Shown here: one piece after another, positions 1 to 9,361 of the stretch
Position numbering within the stretch: the first letter of the stretch is position 1
Layout of the letters: the number at the start of each line of letters is the position of its first letter
Assembly: GCF_018399035.1 (NCBI RefSeq)
Contig: NZ_CP073760.1
Coordinates: 1-64,000 of the forward strand
Origin: Thiocapsa sp.
Lineage (GTDB): Bacteria > Pseudomonadota > Gammaproteobacteria > Chromatiales > Chromatiaceae
Reading direction: 5' to 3'
Length of the DNA: 64,000 bases
Position numbers and translations under genes: made by a program
The notes under the pieces: generated by a model
Seen by the model: only the letters and a program-made list of their open reading frames with translations
Told to the model about the DNA's origin: nothing
Database searches by the model: none

Positions 1-99
1 GTCGCCCTTGTATGTTCTGTTCTGAAGGGATTGACAAGGAAAGCGATAAACGGACTTTATGAAGAGTGCCCGGAAGCCGTTCGCCCCTGAAGCCTGGAT

Positions 100-279
100 G
101 TCGTGTTCCGCTGTTCAGAGCTTGCATGTAGATGGGCTCCCGCCCTCTTCGCCCATACCGAAGAGTATCCGAGGCCGTGGACATGTCCGGGAGCCTGCAT
201 ACACAAGGTCGGTAGGCGAGGGTACAGGGTCGGGGAACCGGGAATCATAATATCGCGTTGCATCCTGAAGAGACAGACG
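100..279 (+). ncRNA. candidate IS110 bridge RNA / structured leader
   Basis: This non-coding stretch lies directly upstream of an IS110-family transposase, where IS110-group elements are known to encode the bridge RNA that pairs with target and donor DNA. The sequence shows nested inverted repeats: GGCTCCC at 135-141 pairs with GGGAGCC at 189-195, enclosing a hairpin CTCTTCG (145-151) with CGAAGAG (159-165), and a 10-bp palindrome GGACATGTCC at 179-188. Assignment as bridge RNA is inference from position and structure; loop guides and the element boundary were not identified. Confidence 0.4.
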
Positions 280-1272
280 ATGAATACAGCCGGAATCGAT
301 GTGGCCCACAAGACCCTGGCGCTGGCCGTCAGCACCGAGGAGAAGCTCGGCAAGGTCCGCGAGTTTGCCAACACACCAAGCGGTCATGCCGCGCTGATTA
401 AGCGCCTTGCAAGGTGCGCGGGTGGAGCGGGTGTGCCTGGAGGCGACCGGCAGCTATCACCTGACCTGGCGCTGGCCATCGATGCGGCCGGGTTGGCGCT
501 CATGGTGCTCAACCCCAAGGCCGCCAAGCGCTTTGCCGAGGCCTTGCAGACGCGCAACAAGAGCGATGCGGTCGATGCCGGGGTGCTGGCGCAGTTTGCC
601 CGGCGCATGCCGTTCGAGCCATGGCGGCGCCCGGCGACCGAGGCACTGGAGCTGCGCGCCTGCGCCCGGCGCCTGGAGGCGTTGGTGGTCGATCGCACGC
701 GGGCGAAGAATCAACTCCACGCGCTGCTGCAAAGCACGACCACGCCGGCCGTGGTGCTGGATGACGTGCGCCTGAGCATCCACCAGTACACCGCCCAGAT
801 TGATGCCCTGCGTGACTGGGCCGATGCGCGCATCAGCGCCGACGAGGAGCTTGCGCAGGTCTACCGGCTGCTCACCGGCATCCCCGGCATCGCCGCCGCC
901 AGCGCCATCCAGCTCATGGGTGAGCTGCTGGTGCTGCCCGAGGACATGCGTGCCAAGCAATGGGTCGCCCTGGCCGGACTGGATCCGCGCCAGAGCACCT
1001 CGGGCACCAGCGTGAACAAACCCCCGCGCCTGAGTAAGGCCGGCAACGCCCACCTGCGCAAGGCGCTGTTCATGCCCGCGCTGAGCGCCGCGCGCCATGA
1101 ACCGCACGTCAACAGCTACTACACGCATCTCATCGAAGCGCGCGGCCTGAAGAAGATTCAGGCCATCTGCGCGGTCATGCGCAAATTGCTGCATGCCATC
1201 CATGCCATGCTCAAGCACCGCCAAGCGTTCGACGGCAGCCGCTTCTGCTTGCTTCGCGAGGCCGCGGCATGA
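280..1272 (+). pseudogene. IS110-family transposase, two compensating frameshifts
   Basis: RuvC-like DEDD transposase (N-terminal DEDD_Tnp_IS110, C-terminal Transposase_20). I chose the ATG at 280 because the protein then begins with the family's MNTAGIDVAHK; the frame is open further upstream but has no family sequence. The fold is recognisable: GIDVA near residue 5, KSDAVDA near 100, and a C-terminal GIPGIA...AGLDP...KAGNAHLRKAL segment. Between about 405 and 478 the family sequence (ending LEATGSYHL) is in the +1 frame while the open frame reads unrelated residues. An extra T near 405 and a missing G near 476 explain this. The shifted 24 residues contain the acidic residue of the LEATG motif, so the enzyme is probably inactive although the ORF is open. 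Confidence 0.85.
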
Positions 1273-1758
1273 GCACCTCGGCGATGTCCGCCACGGCACC
1301 CTCCTCGGTTGGCCCGACAGCACGCGCGTGGCCGTCCAAGAGCCGCCGCCAAGACGAGCGCGTTCAACCACCACGGCGCAGGGCATTCATTGATCAAAAA
1401 CCAGCAGCAGTCGCGTCGCAGACGCTCGCAGCCAGCAGCGGCTTCAGTGCGGCGCAGTGTGGGCAACGGGTGAATGAGTGTGGTCAAGGTGGGGGCAACC
1501 CGCCGGGAGCGGGTTGTCCCCGGCTTGTCCACACGCCCGCTTGCGGCATTCACGTGTTGTCCACACGGAGTCCGCCCGCGCCCCACCCGCAGCCAAGCCC
1601 CATCCATCATCGAAGGTGGGTCCGATGGGGTTGGCAGCTGCTCAACGACCATCCCGCCGAAACAACGATGAGGATAGAAAAAAATGATGGATAGGAGGCA
1701 AATCGGACTTGCGTCAGAACAGAGTATCTACAACGATCCATGTCGTACCGGGCATGGT
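1273..1758. other. intergenic, right flank of IS110 element
   Basis: No supported gene in this 486-bp gap. Open frames here have arginine/proline-rich translations typical of GC-rich noise. Near 1500-1530 there is a self-complementary CCGGGAGCGGG...CCCCGG segment. The right end of the IS110 element probably lies somewhere here but I could not place it, since IS110 elements lack terminal inverted repeats. Confidence 0.4.
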
Positions 1759-3069
1759 TCAGCGACCGAGACGCTCGCCCCAGGTCTGTGCCGCCGCGAT
1801 GATCCGAGCGTTGTCGAGCCCGGTGGGCAGGCCGTCGCGGATCACGTGGCGGCCCCGCACCCAGACCTGACGCACCTGTTGCTGACTGGCTGCGTAGACC
1901 AGTTGGGAGACCGGGTGATAAAGGGGCTGGGTGTGGGAGTCCCGCAGATCCAGCGCGACCAAGTCCGCTGATTTCCCGGGCTCGAGCGAGCCGATCTCGT
2001 CCTCCAATCCGAGCGCTCCGGCGCCGTTGATCGTCGCCATCCGCAGGGCGGTCGCGGCCGGCAGCGCGGAGGCCGAGCCGGCCACCCCCTTGCCGAGCAA
2101 GGCGGTCGTGCGCATCTCTCCGAGCATGTTCAGATCATTGTTGCTTGCTGCACCGTCGGTGCCGATCGCGACATTGACCCCTGCCTCCAAGAGCTTTGCG
2201 ACCGGGCAAAATCCGCTCGCGAGCTTCAGATTCGACTCCGGGCAATGCACCACATGGGCACCGGTGTCGGCCAAGAGCGCAATCTCGTCCTCCTCGAGTT
2301 GGGTCATGTGGACGCACACCAGTCCGGGGCCGAGCAATCCGAGCCGATTCAGCCGCGAGAGGGGCCGTTCTCCGTGGTCGCGCAGCGACTGGAGAATCTC
2401 GTCGCGTGTCTCGTGGAGATGGATGTGGATCGGGACCTCCAGCTCGTCGGCGAGCGCACGCACGCGTTGCAGCGGAGCATCCGATACCGCGTAGGGCGAA
2501 TGCGGCGCGAAGGCGACCCGGATCAACGGATGGTCCCGATAGTGCTCGTGCAGGGCGAGCCCTTTGGCGATGTACTCGTCGGCATTCGCGGCATAGCCGG
2601 TGGGGAAGTCCACGACGATCATGCCGATCAGGGCCCGCATCCCGGCCTCGGCGGTCACCTGAGCCGTGACCTCCGGATGGAAATACATGTCGTTGTAACA
2701 GGTGATGCCGCCGCGCAGCATCTCGAGCACGGCCAGCCGGGTCCCGTCGGCGACGAACGCGGGATCCACCCAACGCTGCTCGGCCGGCCAGATATGCTCG
2801 TGCAGCCAGGTCATGAGGGGCAGGTCGTCGGCCAGTCCTCGCATCAGCACCATGGCCGCGTGGGTGTGCGCATTGATCAGGCCCGGGATGAGTAGGTGCC
2901 CCGGGAGATCGATCACCCGTTGGGCATCGATACTGCTGCGCGCCTCTTCGGACGGCAGCACGGCGAGGATACGCCCGTCCGCGATCGCGACCGCATGATC
3001 GGTGAGCTGACGATCTCGTGGATCGACGGGCAATACCCACTGGGCATGGATCAGAAGCTCGGCTTGCAT
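1759..3069 (-). CDS. mtaD: TRZ/ATZ-family 5'-methylthioadenosine/S-adenosylhomocysteine deaminase
   Basis: Amidohydrolase-superfamily deaminase of 436 residues, the usual length for MtaD. Metal and substrate motifs run in order: NAHTH near residue 66 (HxH metal ligands), HIHLHE near 210, [13 protein letters not shown] near 278, and GTDGAASNN near 302 (metal Asp). The family deaminates methylthioadenosine or SAH to the inosine forms in the cytosol. The ATG at 3069 follows a rc AAAGGA ribosome site. It is transcribed divergently from mtnA with a 68-bp gap, so the two probably share a regulatory region for methylthio-nucleoside salvage. Substrate preference (MTA, SAH or another aminopurine) cannot be decided from sequence. 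Confidence 0.88.
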   Translation of the reverse strand: MQAELLIHAQWVLPVDPRDRQLTDHAVAIADGRILAVLPSEEARSSIDAQRVIDLPGHLLIPGLINAHTHAAMVLMRGLADDLPLMTWLHEHIWPAEQRWVDPAFVADGTRLAVLEMLRGGITCYNDMYFHPEVTAQVTAEAGMRALIGMIVVDFPTGYAANADEYIAKGLALHEHYRDHPLIRVAFAPHSPYAVSDAPLQRVRALADELEVPIHIHLHETRDEILQSLRDHGERPLSRLNRLGLLGPGLVCVHMTQLEEDEIALLADTGAHVVHCPESNLKLASGFCPVAKLLEAGVNVAIGTDGAASNNDLNMLGEMRTTALLGKGVAGSASALPAATALRMATINGAGALGLEDEIGSLEPGKSADLVALDLRDSHTQPLYHPVSQLVYAASQQQVRQVWVRGRHVIRDGLPTGLDNARIIAAAQTWGERLGR

Positions 3070-3137
3070 CGGTCGGTCCTTTCAGTCGGGGCGGGGGATG
3101 GGTGACAATGGCGAGAACATGCCACAAGGAGCCCCCG

Positions 3138-4205
3138 ATGAAAACAACGACCCCGACCGTGCCGACCCCGGACGACGCGGCACTCTGGCACGAGGGTGCC
3201 CTCTATCTCGCGGATCAGCGTCTGCTGCCCGACCGCGCGGAGTTTTTGCGACTGACCGATGCGGGAGCGGTGGCCGATGCGATTCGTGCCATGGTGGTGC
3301 GCGGTGCGCCGGCCATCGGTGTCGCTGCGGCCTACGGGGTTGCGTTGGCGGGGCGCGACGTCTACGCGGCCGCCGGTGCCGGCTGGAAGGCGGCGATCGA
3401 ATCCGACCTCGATCGCCTGGCTGCTTCGCGGCCGACCGCGGTCAACCTCTTCTGGGCGATCGATCGGATGCGCCGCCTGATCTCAGGTTTGGATGAACGC
3501 GATCCCTTCCCGGCCTTGGTGGACGAGGCGCTGGCCATCCATGCCGAGGACCGTGCGGCCAATCATGTGATCGGCGATCTGGGCGCGGCGCTGATCGAGG
3601 GTCCGACCGACATCATCACGCATTGCAACGCCGGGGCGATCGCCACCGGCGGCTACGGCACCGCGCTCGGCGTCATCCGCAGTGCCTATGCGGCGGGCAA
3701 GGTCGGGCGCGTCTTCGCCGACGAGACACGCCCCTGGATGCAGGGGGCGCGACTCACCGCCTGGGAGCTGATGCACGACGGCATCCCGGTGACCCTGCAG
3801 GCAGACGGCGCGGCGGCAAGCCTGATGGCCGGCGGCTCGGTCGGCTGGGTGATCGTCGGATCGGATCGCATCGCCGCCAACGGGGATGTCGCCAACAAGA
3901 TCGGGACCTACGGCCTCGCGATCCTCGCGAAATATCACGGCATCAAATTCATGGTCGCGGCACCCACGTCCACCATCGACATGGAGGTCGCCCGCGGCAA
4001 GGAGATTCCGATCGAGGAGCGCGATCCGGAAGAGCTGCTGAGCTGCGGCGAGCGGCGTCTCGCACCCGTCGGATGTGTCGCCCGCAACCCGGTGTTCGAC
4101 GTCACACCGGCGGAGCTGGTCGATGCCATCGTGACCGAGTGCGGGGTCGTGCTTCGGCCGACGAAGGAGAAAATGCGGGCCTTGATGGGCGGATTCGGGC
4201 TCTAA
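3138..4205 (+). CDS. mtnA: S-methyl-5-thioribose-1-phosphate isomerase
   Basis: Isomerises methylthioribose-1-phosphate to methylthioribulose-1-phosphate in methionine salvage. It is a 355-residue eIF2B-alpha-like protein of the expected length. Visible family motifs are [15 protein letters not shown] near residue 54, [12 protein letters not shown] near 163 (catalytic Cys), [19 protein letters not shown] near 195 and [17 protein letters not shown] near 240 (catalytic Asp). I chose ATG 3138 because ACAAGGA precedes it by about 8 nt and the upstream in-frame codons have no family sequence. The TAA stop (4203-4205) is the first three bases of an 85-bp repeat that begins TAAACCGCG. Later pathway genes (mtnB, C, D) are not in the window. 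Confidence 0.92.
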   Translation: MKTTTPTVPTPDDAALWHEGALYLADQRLLPDRAEFLRLTDAGAVADAIRAMVVRGAPAIGVAAAYGVALAGRDVYAAAGAGWKAAIESDLDRLAASRPTAVNLFWAIDRMRRLISGLDERDPFPALVDEALAIHAEDRAANHVIGDLGAALIEGPTDIITHCNAGAIATGGYGTALGVIRSAYAAGKVGRVFADETRPWMQGARLTAWELMHDGIPVTLQADGAAASLMAGGSVGWVIVGSDRIAANGDVANKIGTYGLAILAKYHGIKFMVAAPTSTIDMEVARGKEIPIEERDPEELLSCGERRLAPVGCVARNPVFDVTPAELVDAIVTECGVVLRPTKEKMRALMGGFGL

Positions 4206-4392
4206 ACCGCGTCCGGAGCGAGATGCTCACTTTCGAGTGAGTTCGAAGGTTGGTGAATCCACGCCCCTTAGCGGGGGGCGCGGTTCAGGAATTTAAAGAA
4301 CAAGGAAGGTTAAACCGCGTCCCGGACGAAGCGCGGGTCTGCTCTCACCGTTGGACTCACCTTGGCTCAGCATCTCGTTCCGGACGCGGTTA
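4203..4392 (+). repeat. 85-bp palindromic repeat pair (A-type, A1 plus inverted variant)
   Basis: A1 (4203-4287) starts TAAACCGCGTCC and ends GCGCGGTTCA, with the inner hairpin CTCACTTTCGAGTGAG. After a 23-bp linker (4288-4310) a second unit (4311-4392) starts TAAACCGCGTCC and ends GGACGCGGTTA. Its right half carries the reverse complement of A1's left half (GAGATGC as GCATCTC). The first three bases of A1 are the stop codon of mtnA. Confidence 0.85.
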
Positions 4393-4431
4393 TGTCGGGG
4401 TGGTCGGATTCTTCCGGCCACTCCCTGACCC

Positions 4432-4632
4432 CTACTCTCGGCGGCGGCGCAGCGTCACGCTCTCCCCGCCGATACCCCAGTTGTCGGTCTCCACCTCGTC
4501 GATGACGACCATCGTCGTCTGCGGATTCTTTCCGAGCACGTCGACCAGCAGCTGTGTGACGCCCTGGATGAGTGCCGCCTTCTGCTCCGCGGTCGCACCC
4601 TCGCGGGTGATCTTGATGTTGACGTAGGGCAT
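4432..4632 (-). CDS. 4-oxalocrotonate tautomerase family protein
   Basis: Small tautomerase of 66 residues. Starting at the ATG at 4632 the protein begins MPYVNIKITREG, so removal of Met exposes the catalytic Pro-1 typical of 4-OT enzymes. An upstream in-frame extension to 4680 would bury that proline and is rejected. The family keto-enol tautomerises small dicarboxylates or phenylpyruvate-like substrates as hexamers; the actual substrate is unknown. It stands alone between repeat A1 and a group II intron remnant. Confidence 0.8.
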   Translation of the reverse strand: MPYVNIKITREGATAEQKAALIQGVTQLLVDVLGKNPQTTMVVIDEVETDNWGIGGESVTLRRRRE

Positions 4633-4742
4633 GACGCTCTCCGGTTGATCCGAGCTGGATAAGGAAACAGCGAAAAACAAAACGACGTGACCGGGGACTG
4701 CCGGGTTTGCACATAAACCCGCCCACGTCGCCGATCGCAGCA

Positions 4743-5322
4743 GTGCGTAGAGAAGGTCGGTGGGCGGGAACAGAGGCGACTAGCTTACCCGGTGAAGGGC
4801 CGTCGATCCAGGGTCGGTGTCACGACGACACCTTAAGCCCTAAGCGACGCGGAGACGCGTGCGTGATGGGACGGGGGCCTGCAGACGAAGCCGTCGTCAT
4901 CGTAAAACCCGGTGCCGATGAGGTGGCGGTGACGTCACCGAGGGTAAAACACCGGGCCAGCGACAGGGACGTCGGAGGTGAAGGGCGGAACACGTCAGCG
5001 GTCGATGAAGCTCGTTAAAGACCGTGGATCCGAGACCAGCCCGAATGGGGGCCGGCGAGTGTCCGAGACGTAGACATCGGGTGAATCGTCGGCGTGGTTG
5101 CTGACAGGTCCATGCAAAGCGACGCGTGAAATGAGCCGAAGAGACCTATTGACCGACGAGCGCAGACTCTTCGAGGACCTTTGCGCCAAGAACTACCGGG
5201 CGGAGGGACTCCGGAGGAGTTTGATGTGAGTCGGTGGATACGCCTTGCGTGAGGAGCCGTGTACGGACCCGTACGCACGGTTCTGTGGGCAGACGGGGGC
5301 CTCCGGCCCCCTCTGACCCGAT
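4743..5322 (+). mobile_element. group II intron remnant without ORF
   Basis: The 3' part has the domain V pattern GAGCCGTGTACGG...CCGTACGCACGGTTCT at 5254-5284, followed by a GC-rich domain VI hairpin (GGGGGCC/GGCCCCC, 5296-5312) and an end GACCCGAT at 5315-5322. The same GACCCGAT end occurs on a second copy at 25226-25233. GTGCG at 4743-4747 is a candidate 5' end. The 580 bp between hold multiple short inverted repeats and no reverse transcriptase. It is therefore an ORF-less or deleted intron. The 5' boundary is a guess; the 3' end is well supported. Confidence 0.65.
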
Positions 5323-5371
5323 CCAGCCCGCGCCAAGGGCATCAGACCGAGACCCGGCAACGCGGCGGTTT

Positions 5372-5403
5372 GGAGGATGGGTTTCGCTGCGCTCTACCCA
5401 TCC
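5372..5403 (+). repeat. REP hairpin with GGAG head
   Basis: GGAG is followed by GGATGGGT...ACCCATCC, a perfect 8-bp stem around TTCGCTGCGCTCT. The tetranucleotide-plus-hairpin form is that of REP sequences handled by REP-associated tyrosine transposases. Related copies are at 32695-32725 and 37187-37268. Confidence 0.75.
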
Positions 5404-5453
5404 TAAGCGATCGGGTTTGGTTGACGGGGATGGTTTCCGGCAGTTCGGTTTGT

Positions 5454-6104
5454 TCAGCGCATTCGAAAGGGTGTGTCGCTGATGTGCTCGACCGATGGGC
5501 ATCGGTGATAGAAGTCACGCTGATCGCTTCCGCCGGCGTACACCCATGCCGTCAGTCCGTGTGCGACGGCGAACTGCACCGCTTCCTCGATCAAGGCCCG
5601 CCCCAACCCGTAGCGACGCCATTCAGGCGCGACGAAGACGCTCAGATGCGCATTGCGCGGTCGCTCGCAAAACGGTTTGAACCAACGCACCAAGCTCCAG
5701 CCGAGGATCTCGGATTCCGAGCGCGCCAAGAAGCACAGCGCCTGCTTCGGATGCTCGCGAAGAACGGCAAGCATGTGGGAGTCGCCGGTGCCGTCGGTGA
5801 GAATGCGCAGGCGATGGCGCTCCGATGACGTCAGCGCCGACAATGGCTTTTCCTCGATCCGGACCTCGTATGTCGCGGGCGGTCCTTCCGACGTGTGGAC
5901 CGAGCCATCCGGACGTGTTGCGCCGTGGGGTTCCGGATCCCGGCACGCGACACGATCCCCGTCAGGCTGATCGCCCTGTTTTCCGCCGGGCGAGACAGGG
6001 CCGCTCTCGGTGGGGCAACGCATCGGTTTCGGGGACGGGGAGTCCGTCGATGCGAGGCCGGCGACAGGACGGCGAGTAGCATCTATAATTCTAATGGTAG
6101 GCAT
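5454..6104 (-). CDS. GNAT-family N-acetyltransferase
   Basis: The C-terminal 140 residues fit the Gcn5-related acetyltransferase fold: LCFLARSESEILGWSLVRWF (beta 2-4), SVFVAPEWRRYGLGRALIEEA (acetyl-CoA loop of R/Q-x-x-G-x-G/A type) and a final FYHRCPSV segment. It would acetylate an amino group of an unknown substrate. The start is uncertain: ATG 6104 (MPTIRIID) lies in an AT-rich promoter-like strip, and ATG 6023 is an alternative. Frames further upstream cross the neighbouring regulator and are artefactual. It is divergent from the response regulator at 6246. Confidence 0.7.
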   Translation of the reverse strand: MPTIRIIDATRRPVAGLASTDSPSPKPMRCPTESGPVSPGGKQGDQPDGDRVACRDPEPHGATRPDGSVHTSEGPPATYEVRIEEKPLSALTSSERHRLRILTDGTGDSHMLAVLREHPKQALCFLARSESEILGWSLVRWFKPFCERPRNAHLSVFVAPEWRRYGLGRALIEEAVQFAVAHGLTAWVYAGGSDQRDFYHRCPSVEHISDTPFRMR

Positions 6105-6245
6105 AGAAATTCGAAGGACTTGAGACAAGATTTGTGGAGAAATGTGTCGAGGCCGCTGCCGCGAGCCTTGCAGCCCGGCCGGCCGTCGAGATCCAGTCCG
6201 GGTGCAGCGATCCCGGCGTGGACCCGGGCGACGCTCGAGGGCATT

Positions 6246-7001
6246 GTGCTGGGCACGCAGGTCGCGGTTTGTTTGACCGGCGCCGTCGATGCCGGCCTTC
6301 AAGGAGAGACGAATATTCCTGCCACCATTATCGTCGTCGAAGACGACCCGCGCATGGGTCGTGTCCTTGCGCGTCATCTGACGCGCGCGGGTTACGCGGT
6401 GTCGGTCGCCGCCAACGGATCCGAGATGCGCCGACTCTATCGTCACGAGGGCGCGGATCTTGTGCTCCTGGATCTCAATCTGGGTGCTGAGGACGGCATG
6501 GATCTGACCCGCGAGCTCGTCGGCTCCACCCCCGCTGCCGTCATGATCCTGACCGGACGCGATGATCTCCAAGATCGCATCGTCGGCTTGGATGCCGGTG
6601 CCGATGACTACATCACCAAACCCTTCCAGGTCGAGGAGCTGCTCGCACGCATCCGAGCCGTCCTCAGACGGCACGCGTTCGAGGCGAGCCGTCACGAGTC
6701 GATCCAACTGGGCACGGTGAGGCTCGACCCGAGCGCCCAGAGCCTGAGCGACCTGTCCAGCGGGGTCTCCCTGCGATTGACCGAGACGGAATCCCGTATC
6801 CTGGAGACCTTGATGCGTCAGCACGGACGGGCCGTGAGCCGCGCACATCTGCTGCACCGCGAGCCCTTGACCCCGGAAGACCGCACGATCGATGTCCACA
6901 TCGGCAACATTCGGCGCAAGCTGCGTGACGGCGGTATCGGCACCCTCGTGATTTGGCCGGTACGCGGCCACGGCTACCGTCTGAGGCTCGAGAGCGAATG
7001 A
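6246..7001 (+). CDS. OmpR/PhoB-family response regulator
   Basis: Receiver domain (IIVVEDDPRMG, phosphoacceptor Asp in LVLLDLNLGAEDG, switch Thr in MILTGRDD, Lys in ITKPF) followed by a winged-helix DNA-binding domain (LRLTETESRILETLMRQHGRAVSR...DVHIGNIRRKL...VRGHGYRL). No ATG precedes the receiver closely. GTG 6246 is used here, but a perfect AAGGAGA at 6301-6307 lies 7 nt before an in-frame ATT at 6315 that would give a family-typical N-terminus (IPATIIVVEDD). It heads a run of signalling genes to 17.0 kb; no cognate kinase is directly adjacent. Confidence 0.85.
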   Translation: MLGTQVAVCLTGAVDAGLQGETNIPATIIVVEDDPRMGRVLARHLTRAGYAVSVAANGSEMRRLYRHEGADLVLLDLNLGAEDGMDLTRELVGSTPAAVMILTGRDDLQDRIVGLDAGADDYITKPFQVEELLARIRAVLRRHAFEASRHESIQLGTVRLDPSAQSLSDLSSGVSLRLTETESRILETLMRQHGRAVSRAHLLHREPLTPEDRTIDVHIGNIRRKLRDGGIGTLVIWPVRGHGYRLRLESE

Positions 7002-7037
7002 CCGATTCCGATGCCCCAACGGGACTCGCCACGCGAG

Positions 7038-7056
7038 CCCGGGGCGACGCCCCGGG
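7038..7056 (+). terminator. GC-rich hairpin after response regulator
   Basis: CCCGGGGC, GAC loop, GCCCCGGG: an 8-bp perfect stem 37 bp past the stop of the regulator gene. There is no T run after it, so termination is only suggested. Confidence 0.35.
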
Positions 7057-7064
7057 ATAAGGAT

Positions 7065-7176
7065 CTTAAGGTGATTTCCGGGAAAGCATCGACCAACATG
7101 TAGGGGCGACTTTAGTCGCCCGGTAAGCATTGGCAACACGCACGGCCGGGATGATCATTCCCGGAAATCGCCTAAG
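7065..7176 (+). repeat. 112-bp inverted-end repeat, family D copy 1
   Basis: Begins CTTAAGGTGATTTCCGGGA and ends TCCCGGAAATCGCCTAAG, so the ends are inverted repeats of about 18 bp. An internal hairpin GGGCGAC...GTCGCCC sits near the middle. An almost identical 112-bp copy is at 33288-33399 and a partial one at 31371-31428. Confidence 0.85.
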
Positions 7177-7225
7177 CCCTGAAGGGGCGGCCGAACGCTT
7201 TGATGTGCCTTTGATGTGTCGATCT

Positions 7226-7310
7226 TAAACCGCGCCCAGCGCGGTATGTGATGTTTTTGAATGGGATCGGCCCCGGCAGACTCGACGATTGTTGGAGCTG
7301 GCGCGGTTTA
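7226..7310 (+). repeat. 85-bp palindromic repeat, B-type (B1)
   Basis: Starts TAAACCGCGCCC, ends GGCGCGGTTTA, and carries the B core GGTATG(C/T)GATGTTTTT...GGGATCGGCCCCGGC. It stands singly between repeat D1 and the REC-EAL-REC gene. Confidence 0.85.
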
Positions 7311-7477
7311 ATCAGGTAACCCTTCACAAATCTTTACTTGCAGCAATCGAGTTTGGCTTGGACTAATGCGCTATTGTCTCGAAGCGCTTTGACTCCGCCG
7401 GGTGCACTGACATCGCACATCGCTCGAGGACAGGCGAGGAGTCGGGATCGACGTCTTGTCCCGAAAGGAGAGTCACC

Positions 7478-9221
7478 ATGCGTTTGATCTGTCTCGATGA
7501 CGATCCTCGAATCGAGGCCGTTCTGGGACGTTTCCTGAAGCGGTTCGGGCATGCCGTGGATTTCCACGTGTCGATCGCCTCCTTTAAGGCCGCGCTTGCG
7601 TCCGATACCCCCGAGCTTGTCCTCCTCGATCTGGGTCTGGGCCGGGAGAACGGCATCGATGTCATCCACTGGCTGTCGGAGACCCACCCGGGATTCCCCT
7701 CGTTCTCCTTTCCGGACATGGCGACGATCTGCTCGATACCGCGCGACGCATCGCCCGCTCGACCGGAATCGAGGTCCTCGGGGCGGTCTCCAAGTCCCGG
7801 ATGGTGAAGGATCTTCCCGCAATCCTGCAGAGGGGCGTCAAGGCGGCATCGCAAAGGCCGCACCAAGACCCGCAAGCCGGGGCCGGCATCACCCGGCAGG
7901 ATCTGGAATGGCAGATCCGGAGCGGCGGTATCGTCGCGTATTTTCAACCCATCGTCGCGCCGGCCGACGGGCGGTTGAAGGGCGCGGAGGTGCTCGCGCG
8001 CCTGCGGCTGCCGAGCGGACAGATCCTCGGTGCGGGCGAGTTCATTCCGCTCGCCGAATCGAGCGGGCTCATCTACGAGGTCACCGAGACCCTGTTCGAG
8101 CGTCTGATCGAGTCGCGCGAGACGATTGCCGCGTCGGGCCTGACCTTCATCGCGGTCAACCTCTCGCCGCTGATCCTGCAGCAGGAACGGGCCTTGGTCT
8201 TGGTGCGCCGCTTGGTCGACGGGCTCGGGGAATCTGCGCCGTCAAGATCGAGATGACCGAGAGCGCGGCAACCGCCTATCCCGACATCGTGCGCAGCGTG
8301 GCGGCTCAGATCCATCTGATGGGCGTGTCGTTGGCGATCGACGATTTCGGGATCGGCTATTCCTCGATGCGGGCGCTCGCCGAGCTCCCGTTCGACACGT
8401 TGAAGATCGATCTGTCGTTCGTCTCGGAGATGTTCGATTCACCGAAAGCGCTGAAATTATTGCGCGCCATGATCAGTTTCGGTCAGACGCTGGAGCTGCA
8501 GGTGGTTGCCGAAGGGGTGGAGACGGAGGCGCAGCGGCGCTTGTTGCTTGAAGCAGGCGTCGATTTCGCGCAAGGCTATCTGTTCGGAAAGCCCATGACA
8601 GCGGAGTTGCTGGCGAGCAACTTCTCCGTGCCGAAGACGGATGCCAATCCCGAACCCGGGTCTAAACCGGACCCGGACCCGGACCCGGAGCCGGAGTCTT
8701 CGCGCGCGCCGAGCGTGCCGACCGGGCGCATCAACGGGGGCGAGATCGGGGGAACCATCATGGTCGTCGATGACGACCAACGCATGCTGCATGCCATCGC
8801 ACGCATGGTGACGGCCTGGGGTTACCGCTGCGAGACCTTCACGGATGCACGCACCGCATTGCAGATCTGCGAAGACACTGCCCCTGCACTGCTGATTGTC
8901 GATATTTACATGCCGGAGCTCGACGGGTTCGAGGTGATCAAGCGGATGCGCCAAATCGCGCCCTCGACGCGCATCGTCGCGGTGAGCGGTGATGTGGTCC
9001 GCGGGCACCACACCAACGTCCTGGACATGTGCCGAGTCTTGGGTGCGGATGCAATTCTGCAGAAGCCGATTGCCCCGGAACGCCTCGAAGCGACGCTCGA
9101 GCGTTTGATCGGTGGGCCGGATCAGAGCGAGTCGGGCGGTGCGCCCGTCGCGTCGGTGCGCTCGCCGGGTCCGCAGCGGGTCGAGGATCCGCAGAGCGAT
9201 GACCGCGCCGCGGTCCCGTAG
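7478..9221 (+). pseudogene. REC-EAL-REC response regulator/c-di-GMP phosphodiesterase, two frameshifts
   Basis: Reading across three frames gives one protein. An N-terminal receiver (MRLICLDDDPRIE, LVLLDLGLGRENG) runs to about 7690. An EAL domain follows with EVL in place of EAL, VNLSP, KIEMTES, DDFGIGYSS, KIDLSFV, VAEGVET and AQGYLFGKP, so all catalytic positions I can see are kept. A DPDPDPEPE-rich linker and a second receiver (IMVVDDDQRM, LLIVDIYMPELDG, LQKPI) end at 9221. The frame changes at the C run near 7695 (one C short) and at the G run near 8233 (one G short). The ATG at 7478 follows GAAAGGAG. If the indels are real the gene is dead; if they are assembly errors it is an intact c-di-GMP hydrolase output for this signalling cluster. 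Confidence 0.8.
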
Positions 9222-9361
9222 CGCCGGGCCGCTCGGTCCGGCCCTCAAGGGCATGGGCATCCCGGATGTCGCTAGGGAAAGGTGCAAGAACAAGCAAATG
9301 CGGAGCGACAGGAGTGAAACAGCCGTCCAGCCTCGCCGACCCGGCTAGCCCCGGCGCTGCC

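Noticed and set aside
5454..7139. A 561-residue minus frame spanning the GNAT and the response regulator
   Set aside because: Only the last 190-216 residues match a family; the remainder is antisense to a regulator with complete motifs.
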